Assembly (NCBI GenBank): GCA_963789495.1
Contig: CAWBLP010000008.1
Coordinates: forward strand, 62,001 to 126,000
From: CAWBLP01 sp963789495
Lineage (GTDB): Bacteria > Pseudomonadota > Alphaproteobacteria > Acetobacterales > Acetobacteraceae
DNA: 64,000 bases
Reading direction: 5' to 3'
Below are positions 50,118 through 58,784 of the stretch, piece by piece. The notes beneath the pieces are model-generated. The model was not told where the DNA came from. It saw only the letters and a list, made by a program, of their open reading frames with translations, and ran no database searches. Within the stretch, counting starts at the first letter, position 1; the number at the start of each line of letters is the position of its first letter. Position numbers and translations under genes: made by a program.

Positions 50118-51287
50118 TCAGGCGGTCTCGGCGAACAGCTCCCGCCCGATCAGCATCCTGCGAATTTCGCTGGTGCCGGCGCCGATTTCGTACAGCTTCG
50201 CGTCACGCAGCAGCCGGCCGGTGGGGTAGTCGTTGATGTAGCCATTGCCGCCCAGCGCCTGGATCGCTTCCAGTGCCATCCAGGTGGCTTTCTCTGCGGC
50301 GTACAGGATCGCACCCGCGGCATCCTTGCGCGTGGTCTGGCCGCGGTCGCATGCCTTCGCCACTGCATAAACGTAAGCACGACATGCATTCATCGTGGTG
50401 TACATGTCGGCCAGCTTACCTTGCATCAACTGGAACTCGCCGATCGCCTGGCCGAACTGCCGGCGCTCATGCACATAGGGCACCACCGCATCCATGCAGG
50501 CCTGCATGATGCCGAGCGGACCGGCCGCCAGCACGGCGCGTTCATAATCCAGACCGCTCATCAGCACGTTCACGCCGCGGCCGACGCTGGCCAACACGTT
50601 CTCCTCCGGCACTTCACAATCCTGGAACACCAGTTCGCAGGTGTTCGATCCGCGCATCCCCAGCTTGTCCAGCTTCTGCGCGGTGGTGAATCCGGGAAAG
50701 CCCTTCTCAATCAGAAAGGCGGTGATCCCGCGCGGGCCGGCATCCGGATCGGTCTTGGCGTAGACCACCAGCACGTCGGCATTCGGCCCGTTGGTGATCC
50801 ACATTTTTGACCCGTTCAGCACGAACCGGTCGCCGCGCTTGTCGGCGCGGGTGCGCATGCCCACCACGTCGGACCCCGCGCCCGGTTCGCTCATCGCCAG
50901 CGCCCCGACATTCTCACCGGTGATCAGCTTCGGCAGATAGCGGCGGCGTTGGGCCTCGTTGCCGTTGCGGCGGATCTGGTTCACGCACAGGTTTGAATGG
51001 GCGCCATAGGACAGGCCCACCGAGGCCGAGGCGCGGCTGATCTCCTCCATCGCCACGACATGTTCCAGGTAACCCATACCGGCGCCGCCGTACTCCTCCT
51101 CGACGGTGACGCCGAGCAGACCGAGCGCGCCCATTTTCTGCCAGAGATCGGCGGGGAAGTCGTTGACGCGATCGATCTCCGCAGCGCGCGGGGCGATCTC
51201 ATCGGCGGCGAATGCCTCCACCTGGGCGCGCAGCATGTCCGCGGTTTCGCCGAGGTCGAAGTCGAGTGACGGCAGGCGGTTGCTCAT
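50118..51287 (-). CDS. Isovaleryl-CoA dehydrogenase-type acyl-CoA dehydrogenase
   Basis: A 389-residue acyl-CoA dehydrogenase. FAD/substrate motifs are 'ALAMSEPGAGSDVVGMRTRA' and 'KMWITNGPNADVLVVYAKT'; 'RQFGQAIGEFQLMQGKLADMYT' and the C-terminal 'IQALGGNGYINDYPTGRLLRDAKLYEIGAGTSEIRRMLIGREL' are classical. The catalytic base is not in the usual C-terminal place; instead 'LDYERAVLAAGPLGIMQACMD' carries the Glu (Y-E-R) that is diagnostic for isovaleryl-CoA dehydrogenase. It would act in leucine breakdown. The other leucine genes (mcc, hmgL) are not adjacent; a biotin ligase and a carboxylase beta subunit lie 2.5-5 kb away. Confidence 0.92.
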   Translation of the reverse strand: MSNRLPSLDFDLGETADMLRAQVEAFAADEIAPRAAEIDRVNDFPADLWQKMGALGLLGVTVEEEYGGAGMGYLEHVVAMEEISRASASVGLSYGAHSNLCVNQIRRNGNEAQRRRYLPKLITGENVGALAMSEPGAGSDVVGMRTRADKRGDRFVLNGSKMWITNGPNADVLVVYAKTDPDAGPRGITAFLIEKGFPGFTTAQKLDKLGMRGSNTCELVFQDCEVPEENVLASVGRGVNVLMSGLDYERAVLAAGPLGIMQACMDAVVPYVHERRQFGQAIGEFQLMQGKLADMYTTMNACRAYVYAVAKACDRGQTTRKDAAGAILYAAEKATWMALEAIQALGGNGYINDYPTGRLLRDAKLYEIGAGTSEIRRMLIGRELFAETA

Positions 51288-51462
51288 GGGTGGCGGTGCC
51301 TTTCCATCCCGGGTCGTGCGTCTGGTTTACGGCGGCACGGGTCGATTGCAAATCGCGCCGGCCTCCGTCCAGCTTTGGGGACGGCTTGCCTGACACGCAT
51401 GGCCTCGCGTAGCCAGGGCCAACGCCATGGCCGCCAGGCCGCCCGATCGACAGGAGTTAGTC

Positions 51463-51960
51463 ATGAACGCAGAGCAGCTCCGCGCCCTGCAGGCGCCGCT
51501 GAAGCAACGCTACCGCGACACACCGGACAGCGCCCGCGTTGCCGCGCGCGCCGAGGCGCGGCTCGAGCTGAACGATGTGGCCTGCGTTGTGCCGTCCTGG
51601 CGCGGCGATACCAAGGCCGGGCTGCACCCAGCGACCGGGGGCGACGGGTCACTCGCCTGTTCCGCCGATATGCTGCTGGAGGCGGTGGTGGCCTGCGCCG
51701 GCGTCACACTGCGCGCGGTCGCGACCGCAATGGGCGTCACCCTGCGCAGCGGCCGGGTGATCGCGGAAGGCAGCTGGGACGCGCGCGGCACACTGGGCAT
51801 CGACCGCGGTGCGCCGGTGGGCCTGACCGACATCACCCTGCGGTTCGAGGTGGACAGCGACGCTGATCCGGCGAAGCTGGAACGGATGATCCAGACCACC
51901 GAGCGCTATTGCGTCATCCTGCAGACGCTGCGCAATCCGCCACGGATCAGCGTGGGCTGA
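51463..51960 (+). CDS. OsmC family protein
   Basis: A 165-residue OsmC/Ohr-fold protein. It contains 'VVPSWRGDTKAGLHPATGGDG', then the first Cys in 'LACSADMLLEAVVACAGVTLRAVATAMG', where the second Cys sits in V-A-C-A-G on the central helix, as in OsmC peroxidases; the C-terminal 'QTTERYCVILQTLRNPPRISVG' has a third Cys. The family reduces organic hydroperoxides with thiols, although this subgroup (with the short loop) is less well known. ATG 51463 with CAGGAGTTAGTC; in-frame codons upstream are not family-like. Confidence 0.86.
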   Translation: MNAEQLRALQAPLKQRYRDTPDSARVAARAEARLELNDVACVVPSWRGDTKAGLHPATGGDGSLACSADMLLEAVVACAGVTLRAVATAMGVTLRSGRVIAEGSWDARGTLGIDRGAPVGLTDITLRFEVDSDADPAKLERMIQTTERYCVILQTLRNPPRISVG

Positions 51961-51963
51961 CGC

Positions 51964-53142
51964 TCAGTCCGCCTCGTGCGTGTGCACCGGCTCGCGGGCC
52001 GGCATCACCCACGGGTTCTCGCGCCAGGCCTCGATGGGATCGGGACGGTCCAGTCTCACGCCCAGCCCGCCGACGATCTCGGCGCGCTGGCGCGGCAGGG
52101 CGTCCGGATATTCCTCTTGCAGGAACGTGATCAGCTGCTCGCGCACCACGCAGCGCAGGTCCCAGGCGGCGCCGGAATTGCGCGCGCTGACCAGGGCCCG
52201 CAGCTCCACCATCTGGTTAGGCGTGTCGGTGACCTGCACCAGGGCGACCTTGCGGTCCCATAGCGGATTGTCCTCCACGATCGCCTTCAGCTTCTCGCGG
52301 ATGCGATCGACCGGCACGGTGTAATCCACGTGCAGGAACACCGAGCCGAGCAGATCGGCGCTCTCATGCGTCCAGTTCTGGAACGGCTTCTCGATGAAAT
52401 AGGTCAGCGGCACGATCAGCCGCCGCAGGTCCCAGATCCGGATCACGACATAGGTGCTGGCGATGGTTTCGATCCAGCCCCATTCGCCTTCCACCACCAC
52501 AGCGTCCTCCAGTCGGATCGGCTGGGTCAGCGCGATCTGGATGCCGGCGATCAGATTGCTCAGCAGCGGACGGGCGGACAGGCCCAGGATCAGGCCGGCG
52601 GCCCCGGCCGAGGCGAACAGGCTGACCCCGTATTGCCGCACCGCGCTGATCGTCATCAGCGCCGCCGCGACGGTGATCACGATGATCATCGTCTGCGCCG
52701 CGCGCCGCAGGATATTGATCTGCGTGAGATGCTTGCGGGCGAGCAGGTTATCCGGGGTGTCGGTCGGAAACCGCCGCAGATAGGTGGCAGCAGCGAGATC
52801 GAGTGCGTTTGCCGCGGCCCAGCCGAGGGCGAGCACGAACACGATCAGCAGGATATGGGCGATGGTGGCGGTGGCGTCGTAGGAGAAGCCGGCGGCCGGC
52901 AGGGCGGCGCCGAGTACGGCCACGACGAGCATGGTGGCGATCGGGCCGCGCGCCCGCTCGATCAGCGCCTGGGGGAAGGTGCCGAACCGCCGCGCCACGC
53001 GCCCGAGCAGCGAGAGCACCCAGCTATACAGGACCAGCGCCAGAATGGCCGAACCGGCCAATACGCCGACCCCGACCAGCCATTGCGGCGCCCAGGCAAG
53101 CGCAACCCGGACGGACTGCAGGATGTTGGTCAGTGAATTCAT
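51964..53142 (-). CDS. Mechanosensitive ion channel family protein (MscS-like)
   Basis: A 392-residue inner-membrane channel. TM segments are at about 20-45 ('WLVGVGVLAGSAILALVLY'), 68-88 and 93-113, then 135-170. The pore helix TM3 and the MscS beta domain follow: 'SLFASAGAAGLILGLSARPLLSNLIAGIQIALTQPIRLEDAVVVEGEWGWIE', containing the Gly/Ala-rich pore-lining pattern and the V-x-V-E-G-E-W-G-W-I-E typical of the family. The C-terminal domain has 'LIVPLTYFIEKPFQNWT'. It opens on osmotic downshock. The gene converges on osmC, with 3 bases between stops. Confidence 0.9.
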   Translation of the reverse strand: MNSLTNILQSVRVALAWAPQWLVGVGVLAGSAILALVLYSWVLSLLGRVARRFGTFPQALIERARGPIATMLVVAVLGAALPAAGFSYDATATIAHILLIVFVLALGWAAANALDLAAATYLRRFPTDTPDNLLARKHLTQINILRRAAQTMIIVITVAAALMTISAVRQYGVSLFASAGAAGLILGLSARPLLSNLIAGIQIALTQPIRLEDAVVVEGEWGWIETIASTYVVIRIWDLRRLIVPLTYFIEKPFQNWTHESADLLGSVFLHVDYTVPVDRIREKLKAIVEDNPLWDRKVALVQVTDTPNQMVELRALVSARNSGAAWDLRCVVREQLITFLQEEYPDALPRQRAEIVGGLGVRLDRPDPIEAWRENPWVMPAREPVHTHEAD

Positions 53143-53283
53143 CCGGCGCGCGCTCCCGATTTCATGCTCGGATCACTGTGTGGATGCATCTGGCGATGCG
53201 ACCCGGCGTCTCGACATGCGAATGCCTCCACCCCTGGGGATGGAGGCATCACAGACGGTATCAGCGCGGGATCAGCGGTTCTG

Positions 53284-53466
53284 CTAGTCCTTGGCCGTGT
53301 CGCGGACGGCATCCTTGGCGCCACCGACCGCATTCTGCACCTTGCCGCCGGCCTTTTCCGCCTTGCCCTCGGCCTGCAGCTTTTCGTCGCCGGTCACCTT
53401 GCCGGCCGCATCCTTCACGGCACCCTTGGCCTGGTGTGCCATGCCTTCAACGCGATCCTTATCCAT
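53284..53466 (-). CDS. CsbD family stress-response protein
   Basis: A 60-residue, highly charged protein made of CsbD repeats ('DRVEGMAHQAKGAVKDAAGKVTGDEKLQAEGKAEKAGGKVQNAVGG'-like helix-Gly units). CsbD proteins are small, abundant stress-induced proteins without known enzymatic activity. ATG 53466 has AAGGAGCTTCTG directly upstream, which fixes the start; the frame remains open further upstream without homology. It lies with the channel and OsmC in a stress-type neighbourhood. Confidence 0.92.
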   Translation of the reverse strand: MDKDRVEGMAHQAKGAVKDAAGKVTGDEKLQAEGKAEKAGGKVQNAVGGAKDAVRDTAKD

Positions 53467-53779
53467 CAGAAGCTCCTTTCCAAGCGGCACATGAGCCACT
53501 GGGGAGTTAACGAAGTGGCGCGGCCAAGGTTGCGCGCCGGTTCCACGCGAAATTCGGAAATGTCTGCAAGCCAATGACAATACTTGGGTTTTTCCACGCC
53601 CTGCGTTGATCACGAAGGGTCAAGGGAAGCAATCTCGCCAAAGCTCGCACGTGCTGGCGCAGAGATTTCCTCCAGACCGGAGTTTCGCTACGCTTCACGC
53701 AACCCGGGAGGAAGCACGTGGCTGCTGGCGCACGATCGGATTGCCTGCCCTGTGCCCGGCGCCGTCCGTGGCCGACGCC
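53467..53779. other. 313-bp gap between divergent csbD and birA
   Basis: I see no gene. The part next to csbD carries its ribosome site; 'tctgcaagccaatgacaatacttgggt' near 53561-53587 is AT-richer and may be promoter DNA for one of the two divergent genes. Confidence 0.4.
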
Positions 53780-54499
53780 ATGATTGCGTTCGACGTCCGG
53801 CTGTACGACCGCATCGGCTCGACCAATGACGAAGCACGCCGGCTGGCACAGGAAGGCGCACCCGATGGCACCGTCGTCTGCGCCGACGAGCAGGTTGCCG
53901 GCCGCGGCCGCCATACGCGACGCTGGTACAGCCCGCCCGGCAATCTGTACCTGTCGGTCGTGCTGCGGCCCGGCATTCCGGCCAACCGCCTGCCCGAGCT
54001 CGCCTTCGTCGCCGCACTCGCGGTGGGCGACACGGTGGACGGCCTATTGCCGCGGCAGACTCAGTGCAGCCTGAAATGGCCCAACGACGTGCTGGTGAAC
54101 GGCGGCAAGGTCGCCGGCATCCTGCTCGAGCCGGTCGAGGATGCGCTGGTGATCGGCATCGGCCTCAACATCCTGTATGCGCCGGATGACACCTCCTACA
54201 AGGTGACGACGCTCGCGACCTGCGGCGGCCTGGCCACGGTGGATGGCGCGCGCATCCTGCTGCTCGACCGGTTGGCGCATCATCTCGACTTTTGGCAGCA
54301 ACAGGGGTTCGCCGCGGTCCGTCTGGCCTGGCTGGACCGGGCGCATCCGATCGGGTCCCCGCTGCGGGTCACTTTGCAGGGGCGTGCGGTCACCGGGTCC
54401 TTCGCGGGGCTGGACGAGGACGGCGGCCTGCTGCTCGATACCCAGGATGGACGCCAGCGGATTGTCGCCGGCGATGTCGCCGACGCTGGCCGGAGCTGA
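53780..54499 (+). CDS. birA: Biotin--[acetyl-CoA-carboxylase] ligase, short form without HTH
   Basis: A 239-residue biotin protein ligase. It starts 'IAFDVRLYDRIGSTNDEARRLA' and holds the biotinyl-AMP site 'VAGRGRHTRRWYSPPGNLYLSVVL' (G-R-G-R-x5-W) at about 40-63, and 'LKWPNDVLVNGGKVAGILLE' with the catalytic Lys (about 98-117). The C-terminal SH3-like domain follows ('RVTLQGRAVTGSFAGLDEDGGLLL'). The N-terminal repressor HTH is missing, as usual in alphaproteobacteria. Three bases after its stop begins a biotin-dependent carboxylase subunit, an unusual and functionally apt partner. Confidence 0.93.
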   Translation: MIAFDVRLYDRIGSTNDEARRLAQEGAPDGTVVCADEQVAGRGRHTRRWYSPPGNLYLSVVLRPGIPANRLPELAFVAALAVGDTVDGLLPRQTQCSLKWPNDVLVNGGKVAGILLEPVEDALVIGIGLNILYAPDDTSYKVTTLATCGGLATVDGARILLLDRLAHHLDFWQQQGFAAVRLAWLDRAHPIGSPLRVTLQGRAVTGSFAGLDEDGGLLLDTQDGRQRIVAGDVADAGRS

Positions 54500-54501
54500 A
54501 C

Positions 54502-56088
54502 ATGGACCATCCGATCGCCAAGCCAACCATCGGCTGGCAGCCCGAGCTGGACGAGCTCGCGGAACGCAAGCGTCGCGCGCAGGAGATGGGCGGCGCGGAG
54601 CGGGTGGCGCGCCAGCATGCCGGCGGGCGGCTCACCGTGCGCGAGCGCATCGACCAGCTGCTGGACCCCGCCAGCTTCCAGGAGATCGGCTCGATCGCCG
54701 GCAAGGCGAGCTACGACGCCCAAGGCAACATGACCGACTTCCTGCCCGCCAACGGCGTGTTCGGCCGCGGCCTGGTGGATGGCCGCCCGGTGGTGATCTT
54801 CGGCGACGACTTCACCGTGCGCGGCGGCTCCGCCGATGCCTCGATCCGCAACAAATACCAGCTTCCGGAGAAACTGGCGGGTGAATACCGGATGCCGCTG
54901 ATCCGGATGATCGAAGGCTCCGGCGGCGGCGGTTCGGTGAAGACCATCGAGACAACAGGCCACGCCAACCTGCCCGGCGGCATCGGCCAAAGCTCCGGCC
55001 TCTGGCTCTGCGCCCTCAACATGGGCCGCGTCCCCGTCGTCGCGCTCGGCCTCGGCTCGGTGGCCGGCCTCGGCGCCGCCCGCCTCGCCGCCAGCCACTA
55101 TTCGCTGATGGTGAAGCAGAATTCCGCCGTGTTCGTGGCCGGCCCGCCGGTGGTGGACCGGCTGGGCGAAAAGCGCAGCAAGCTGGAACTGGGCGGACAC
55201 GCGGTGCAGGTCCCGGCCGGCACGGTGGACGACGCGGTGGACACCGAGGCCGAGGCGTTCGAACGCACCCGCCGCTTCCTGTCGTACCTGCCAAGCTCCG
55301 TGTGGGCCCTGCCGCCACGCGCAACGCCGACCGACGATCCGCAGCGCCGCGAGCCCATGCTGCGCAACGCCGTGCCATGCGACCGGCACAAGGCGTATCA
55401 CATGCGCAAGATCATCGACGCGGTGGTCGATCGCGGCAGTTTCTTTGAACTCGGCCGGCATTTCGGCCGCGCCGTCATCACCGGCTTCGCACGGCTCGAC
55501 GGCTGGTCGATCGCGGTGATGGCCGGCGATCCGCTGTATGGCGGCGGCGCCTGGGGCGCGGCGGCGTCGCGCAAGATCACCCGTTTCGTCGACCTGGCGC
55601 AGACCTTTCATCTGCCGATGCTGCATCTGGTGGATTGCTTCGGCTTCGCGGTGGGGCTGGAGGCGGAGAGCACCGGCACCATGCGCCACGCAGTGACCGC
55701 GGTCAGCGCCGTGCATCAATCGACAATTCCCTGGTGCGCGGTGATCGTGCGCAACGTGTTCGGCGTGGGCGGTGGCGCGCATGTGCCACACACCCAGACA
55801 GTGACGCGCTACGCCTGGCCGTCGGGCAACTGGGGCTCGCTGCCGCTGGAAGGTGGGGTGGAGGCCGCGTATCGCGCGGAGATCGAGGCGGCAGCCGATC
55901 CGGCCGCCAAGCTGCTGGAAATCGAGCAGCGGCTGGAAAACCTGCGCTCTCCATTCCGTTCGGCCGAGGCGTTCCTGATCGAGGAAATCATCGATCCCTG
56001 CGAGACGCGTCCGCTGATCTGCGAATGGGCCAACATGGCGGCGCCGCTGCGTACGCCGGGTCAGTCGTTGTTCACCATGCGGCCCTGA
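54502..56088 (+). CDS. Acyl-CoA carboxylase carboxyltransferase (beta) subunit
   Basis: A 528-residue carboxyltransferase with two crotonase-fold halves. N-terminal: 'RQHAGGRLTVRERIDQLLDPASFQEIGSIAG' and the glycine-rich acyl-CoA loop 'MIEGSGGGGSVKTIE'. C-terminal: 'GDPLYGGGAWGAAASRKITRFVDLAQTFHLPMLHLVDCFGFAVG' and 'IVRNVFGVGGGAHVPHT' form the biotin pocket. The length fits propionyl-/methylcrotonyl-type beta subunits, but I cannot assign the acyl group; the alpha (biotin carboxylase) gene is not next to it. Co-directional with birA with 2 bases between, which suggests birA serves this complex. Confidence 0.88.
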   Translation: MDHPIAKPTIGWQPELDELAERKRRAQEMGGAERVARQHAGGRLTVRERIDQLLDPASFQEIGSIAGKASYDAQGNMTDFLPANGVFGRGLVDGRPVVIFGDDFTVRGGSADASIRNKYQLPEKLAGEYRMPLIRMIEGSGGGGSVKTIETTGHANLPGGIGQSSGLWLCALNMGRVPVVALGLGSVAGLGAARLAASHYSLMVKQNSAVFVAGPPVVDRLGEKRSKLELGGHAVQVPAGTVDDAVDTEAEAFERTRRFLSYLPSSVWALPPRATPTDDPQRREPMLRNAVPCDRHKAYHMRKIIDAVVDRGSFFELGRHFGRAVITGFARLDGWSIAVMAGDPLYGGGAWGAAASRKITRFVDLAQTFHLPMLHLVDCFGFAVGLEAESTGTMRHAVTAVSAVHQSTIPWCAVIVRNVFGVGGGAHVPHTQTVTRYAWPSGNWGSLPLEGGVEAAYRAEIEAAADPAAKLLEIEQRLENLRSPFRSAEAFLIEEIIDPCETRPLICEWANMAAPLRTPGQSLFTMRP

Positions 56089-56211
56089 ACGACGTCCCGA
56101 TCCCAATTCGTTCACATCGCACAACCGTGACCGCATGGTGCGCGTTTTCCAGCGCCGCGTCCGGGCTGTCGCGTCCGGGCCATTCGGCGGTGGCGGCTGG
56201 AGGGTCTCCGG

Positions 56212-57522
56212 ATGGGTGAGTCATACGCAGCAAACGATGCGCCGCCGGTCGGCAAGAGCCGCTGGTTCCGCCTGATCCCGATCGCGATGGTGATCTACAT
56301 CATCTCGTTCATGGACCGGACCAATATCGGCTATGCGTTCGAAGGCATTGGCCACGATTTCGGCGTCGGCCCGGCGGCGCAGGGCGCGGCTGGCGGGATC
56401 TTCTTCATTGGCTACGTGCTGCTGCAGATCCCCGGCGGATGGCTGGCGGAACATTGGAGCGCGAAGAAATTCATCGCCGTGATGATCGTGTTCTGGGGCG
56501 TCATGGCGATCCTGTGCGGCGCGGTGAACAGCTACGCCGAACTGCTGACCGCCCGGTTCTTCCTGGGCGTGGCCGAGGGCGGCGTCTGGCCGGCGATGCT
56601 GGTGCTGATCAGCCATTGGTTCCCGGTGCGGGAACGCGCCCGCGCCTACAGCTTCTGGATGGCGAACCTGGCGATCTCGTCGATCATCACCCAGCCGCTG
56701 TCGGGCTGGATCGTGTCCGTCACAGACTGGCGCGCGCTGTTCTACATCGAGGGCGCGCTGCCGTTCCTGATCGCGCTGCCGCTGTGGCTGGCATTCGTGA
56801 AGGATAGCCCGCGTGAGGCGTCATGGTGCTCGGTCGCCGAACCGAGTACATCGAGACGTCGCTGGCGCGCGACCACGCCGATGAGCCACAGCAGGTGCCG
56901 TTCTCCACCATCTTCAAAACGCCGACGGTGTGGCGCCTGGTGGCAGTGTATTTCCTGATCCAGGTCGGGTTCTACGGGTTGAACATGTGGCTGCCGACCC
57001 TGCTGCACCACCTGACCGCGGCCGGGTTCGCGGCAGTGGGTCTGATTGCTGCCCTGCCCTACCTGACCGCGATCGGCCTGATGTGGCTGAACGGTGCCGC
57101 TGCCGACCGCAGCGGACGCTACGCGCGCCACGTGTTGATCCCGATGGTGGTTGCCTCGGTCAGCCTGATTTTGTCGGTGCTGATCGGGCAGTCCGTGCTG
57201 TGGCTGTCGGGTACTGTTCATCTGCCTCGCGATGGGCGGTGCGCTGTCCTACGACGGCCCGTTCTGGGCGGCCTCGTCGCGTGCTCTGCCGCCGGTGGTG
57301 GTGGGCGGCGCGATGGGGCTGATCAACGCGCTGGGCAATCTGGGCGGGTATCTGGGGCCGTATCTCGGCGGCTATCTGCAGCAGAGCACGGGCGGCTTCC
57401 TGGGCACCGCGATCCTACTGTCCGGATCGCTGCTGGCGGCCGGGCTGGTGATGATGACGATTCAGTTCCGGACAGCGCCTCGTCCGGTCACCGCGGCGGA
57501 TCTGGCGGGGCGGCACGCGTAA
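56212..57522 (+). pseudogene. MFS transporter of the anion:cation symporter (ACS) type, frameshifted twice
   Basis: Three frame pieces together make a 12-TM, ~436-residue ACS transporter (4-hydroxyphenylacetate/phthalate/tartrate type). Piece 1 (from ATG 56212): 'IPIAMVIYIISFMDRTNIGYAFEG', the ACS hallmark D-R-x-N-I, to 'LAFVKDSPREA'. Near 56825 one base is lacking. Piece 2: 'STIFKTPTVWRLVAVYFLIQVGFYGLNMWLPTLL' to 'GQSVLWLS'. Near 57208-57211 there is one G too many. Piece 3: 'MGGALSYDGPFWAASSRALPP' and 'GGAMGLINALGNLGGYLGPYLGGYL' to 'LAGRHA'. Uptake of an organic acid is the family role. Either an inactive gene or consensus errors. Followed by a MAGLDPAIR-type repeat and an IS5. Confidence 0.85.
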
Positions 57523-57567
57523 CGGGGACGGAGGTCTTCACCGCCCTTCCCGCCGTTCCACCCCACC

Positions 57568-57674
57568 GTCTTGGCCGGGCTCGACCCGACCATCTACACC
57601 GGAACGATCGGGTCGCAATGGGGGCAGTTACCCGATCACCTCGGGCGGATGGCCGGGTCAAGCCCGGCCAAGAC
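57568..57674. repeat. Dispersed intergenic inverted repeat ('MAGLDPAIR'-type), copy 2
   Basis: GTCTTGGCCGGGCTCGACCC on the left is mirrored by GGGTCAAGCCCGGCCAAGAC on the right, with one or two mismatches in 20 bases, around a 65-base spacer containing ccggaacgatcgggt. It is related to the copy at 6372-6486 and lies just before the IS5 element. Confidence 0.8.
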
Positions 57675-57720
57675 GCGGATGAATTGGATGCCCGGACCTG
57701 CGGCCGCGGGGCGGGCCTAA

Positions 57721-58784
57721 GAGCCTGACTCGAATTGTATTTCCAACGTGCGATCGATTTGGATTTACTGGATGATCGTGAGGTCGATCGGTTCATGTGG
57801 CTGCGAGGCGACGGGACATCAGCTTGACGCTTGCGATGTAAAGCCAGGTGACCGCGCTTTCGACGGTGGCCTCGAAATCCTTGGCCAGACGGCGGTTGCG
57901 GTTAAGCCAGGCCAGAGTGCGTTCAACCACCCAGCGTCTGGGCAGCAAGACAAAACCCTTGGCGGCATCGGGTCGCTTGACGATCTCGATTGTCCAGTCG
58001 CCGACCTTGGTGAGAGCATCCTTTAGCTTGTCGCCGGCATAGGCGCTGTCGGCAAAGACGTGGCGCAGCCAGGGAAAGGCACTACGCACGCTCGCCAGTA
58101 GAGGCGGCGCGCCGTCACGATCCTGGATATTGGCCGGATGGACGATCGCACCGACCACCAGACCGATGGTATCGGTGAGGATGTGGCGCTTGCGGCCCTT
58201 GATCATCTTCTCGGCGGCATAACCTCGCGGACCGCCAGCCTCCGTCGTCTTGACGGACTGGCTGTCGACAATGCCCGCTGTCGGGCTGGCCTCCCGGCCT
58301 TCCGCTTCGCGCACGTCCATGAGCAGTGCATGGTTGACGGTCTGCCATGTCCCATCGGCGCGCCAAGCATAAAAATACCGCTGCACCGTGGTGAACGGAG
58401 GGAAATCTTTCGGCAGCATCCGCCATTGGCAGCCGGCTTGGGCGATGTAGAAGATGGCATCGACGACGTGCCGCATGCTGGTCTTGCGGGTCCGCCCGCG
58501 GCTTGCCGGTGGCGGCATGTGTGGCTCGATCATCGCCCATTCCGCGTCGGTGGTGTCGCTTGCATAGCGCAGCCCGTCGCGCCGATACTTGGCCCGCGTG
58601 GTCCCGGTCCAGGTCATACGTGATCCCTCGGTGTGTTCGCAGCCACGAGAGAATCGCAACCGCTGGGATCACGCAACTGGCTTTCATACGCCGCCGGACA
58701 GACCGGCAGCGGCACCCGGCCGTGACGGCTCAGCGCATTGAAAACACCGCAGATGTCGTTCCACATTGATTCCGGGTCAGGCTC
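57721..58784 (-). mobile_element. IS5-family insertion sequence with target duplication TAA
   Basis: A 1,064-bp element. The left end GAGCCTGACTCG and the reverse complement of the right end GAGCCTGACCCG are terminal inverted repeats. CTAA stands directly at both borders (57717-57720 and 58784-58787), so a 3-4 bp target duplication (C)TAA is present. The right copy forms the stop codon (TAG) of the GMC oxidoreductase gene. One intact transposase gene. An apparently recent insertion. Confidence 0.92.
57793..58617 (-). CDS. IS5-family transposase
   Basis: A 274-residue transposase beginning 'TWTGTTRAKYRRDGLRYASDTTDAEWAMIEPHMPPP'. The DUF4096 N-terminus ends with 'VDAIFYIAQAGCQWRMLPKDFPPFTTVQRYFYAW'. 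The DDE residues are Asp in 'AGIVDSQSVKTTEAGG', Asp in 'HVFADSAYAGDKL' and Glu in 'RRWVVERTLAWLNRNRRLAKDFE' (the W-x-V-E-R-T-x-x-W-x-x-x-x-R motif of IS5). Complete and with no frameshift, in contrast with its neighbours. The start at ATG 58617 is family-like; an upstream extension is not. Confidence 0.93.
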   Translation of the reverse strand: MTWTGTTRAKYRRDGLRYASDTTDAEWAMIEPHMPPPASRGRTRKTSMRHVVDAIFYIAQAGCQWRMLPKDFPPFTTVQRYFYAWRADGTWQTVNHALLMDVREAEGREASPTAGIVDSQSVKTTEAGGPRGYAAEKMIKGRKRHILTDTIGLVVGAIVHPANIQDRDGAPPLLASVRSAFPWLRHVFADSAYAGDKLKDALTKVGDWTIEIVKRPDAAKGFVLLPRRWVVERTLAWLNRNRRLAKDFEATVESAVTWLYIASVKLMSRRLAAT

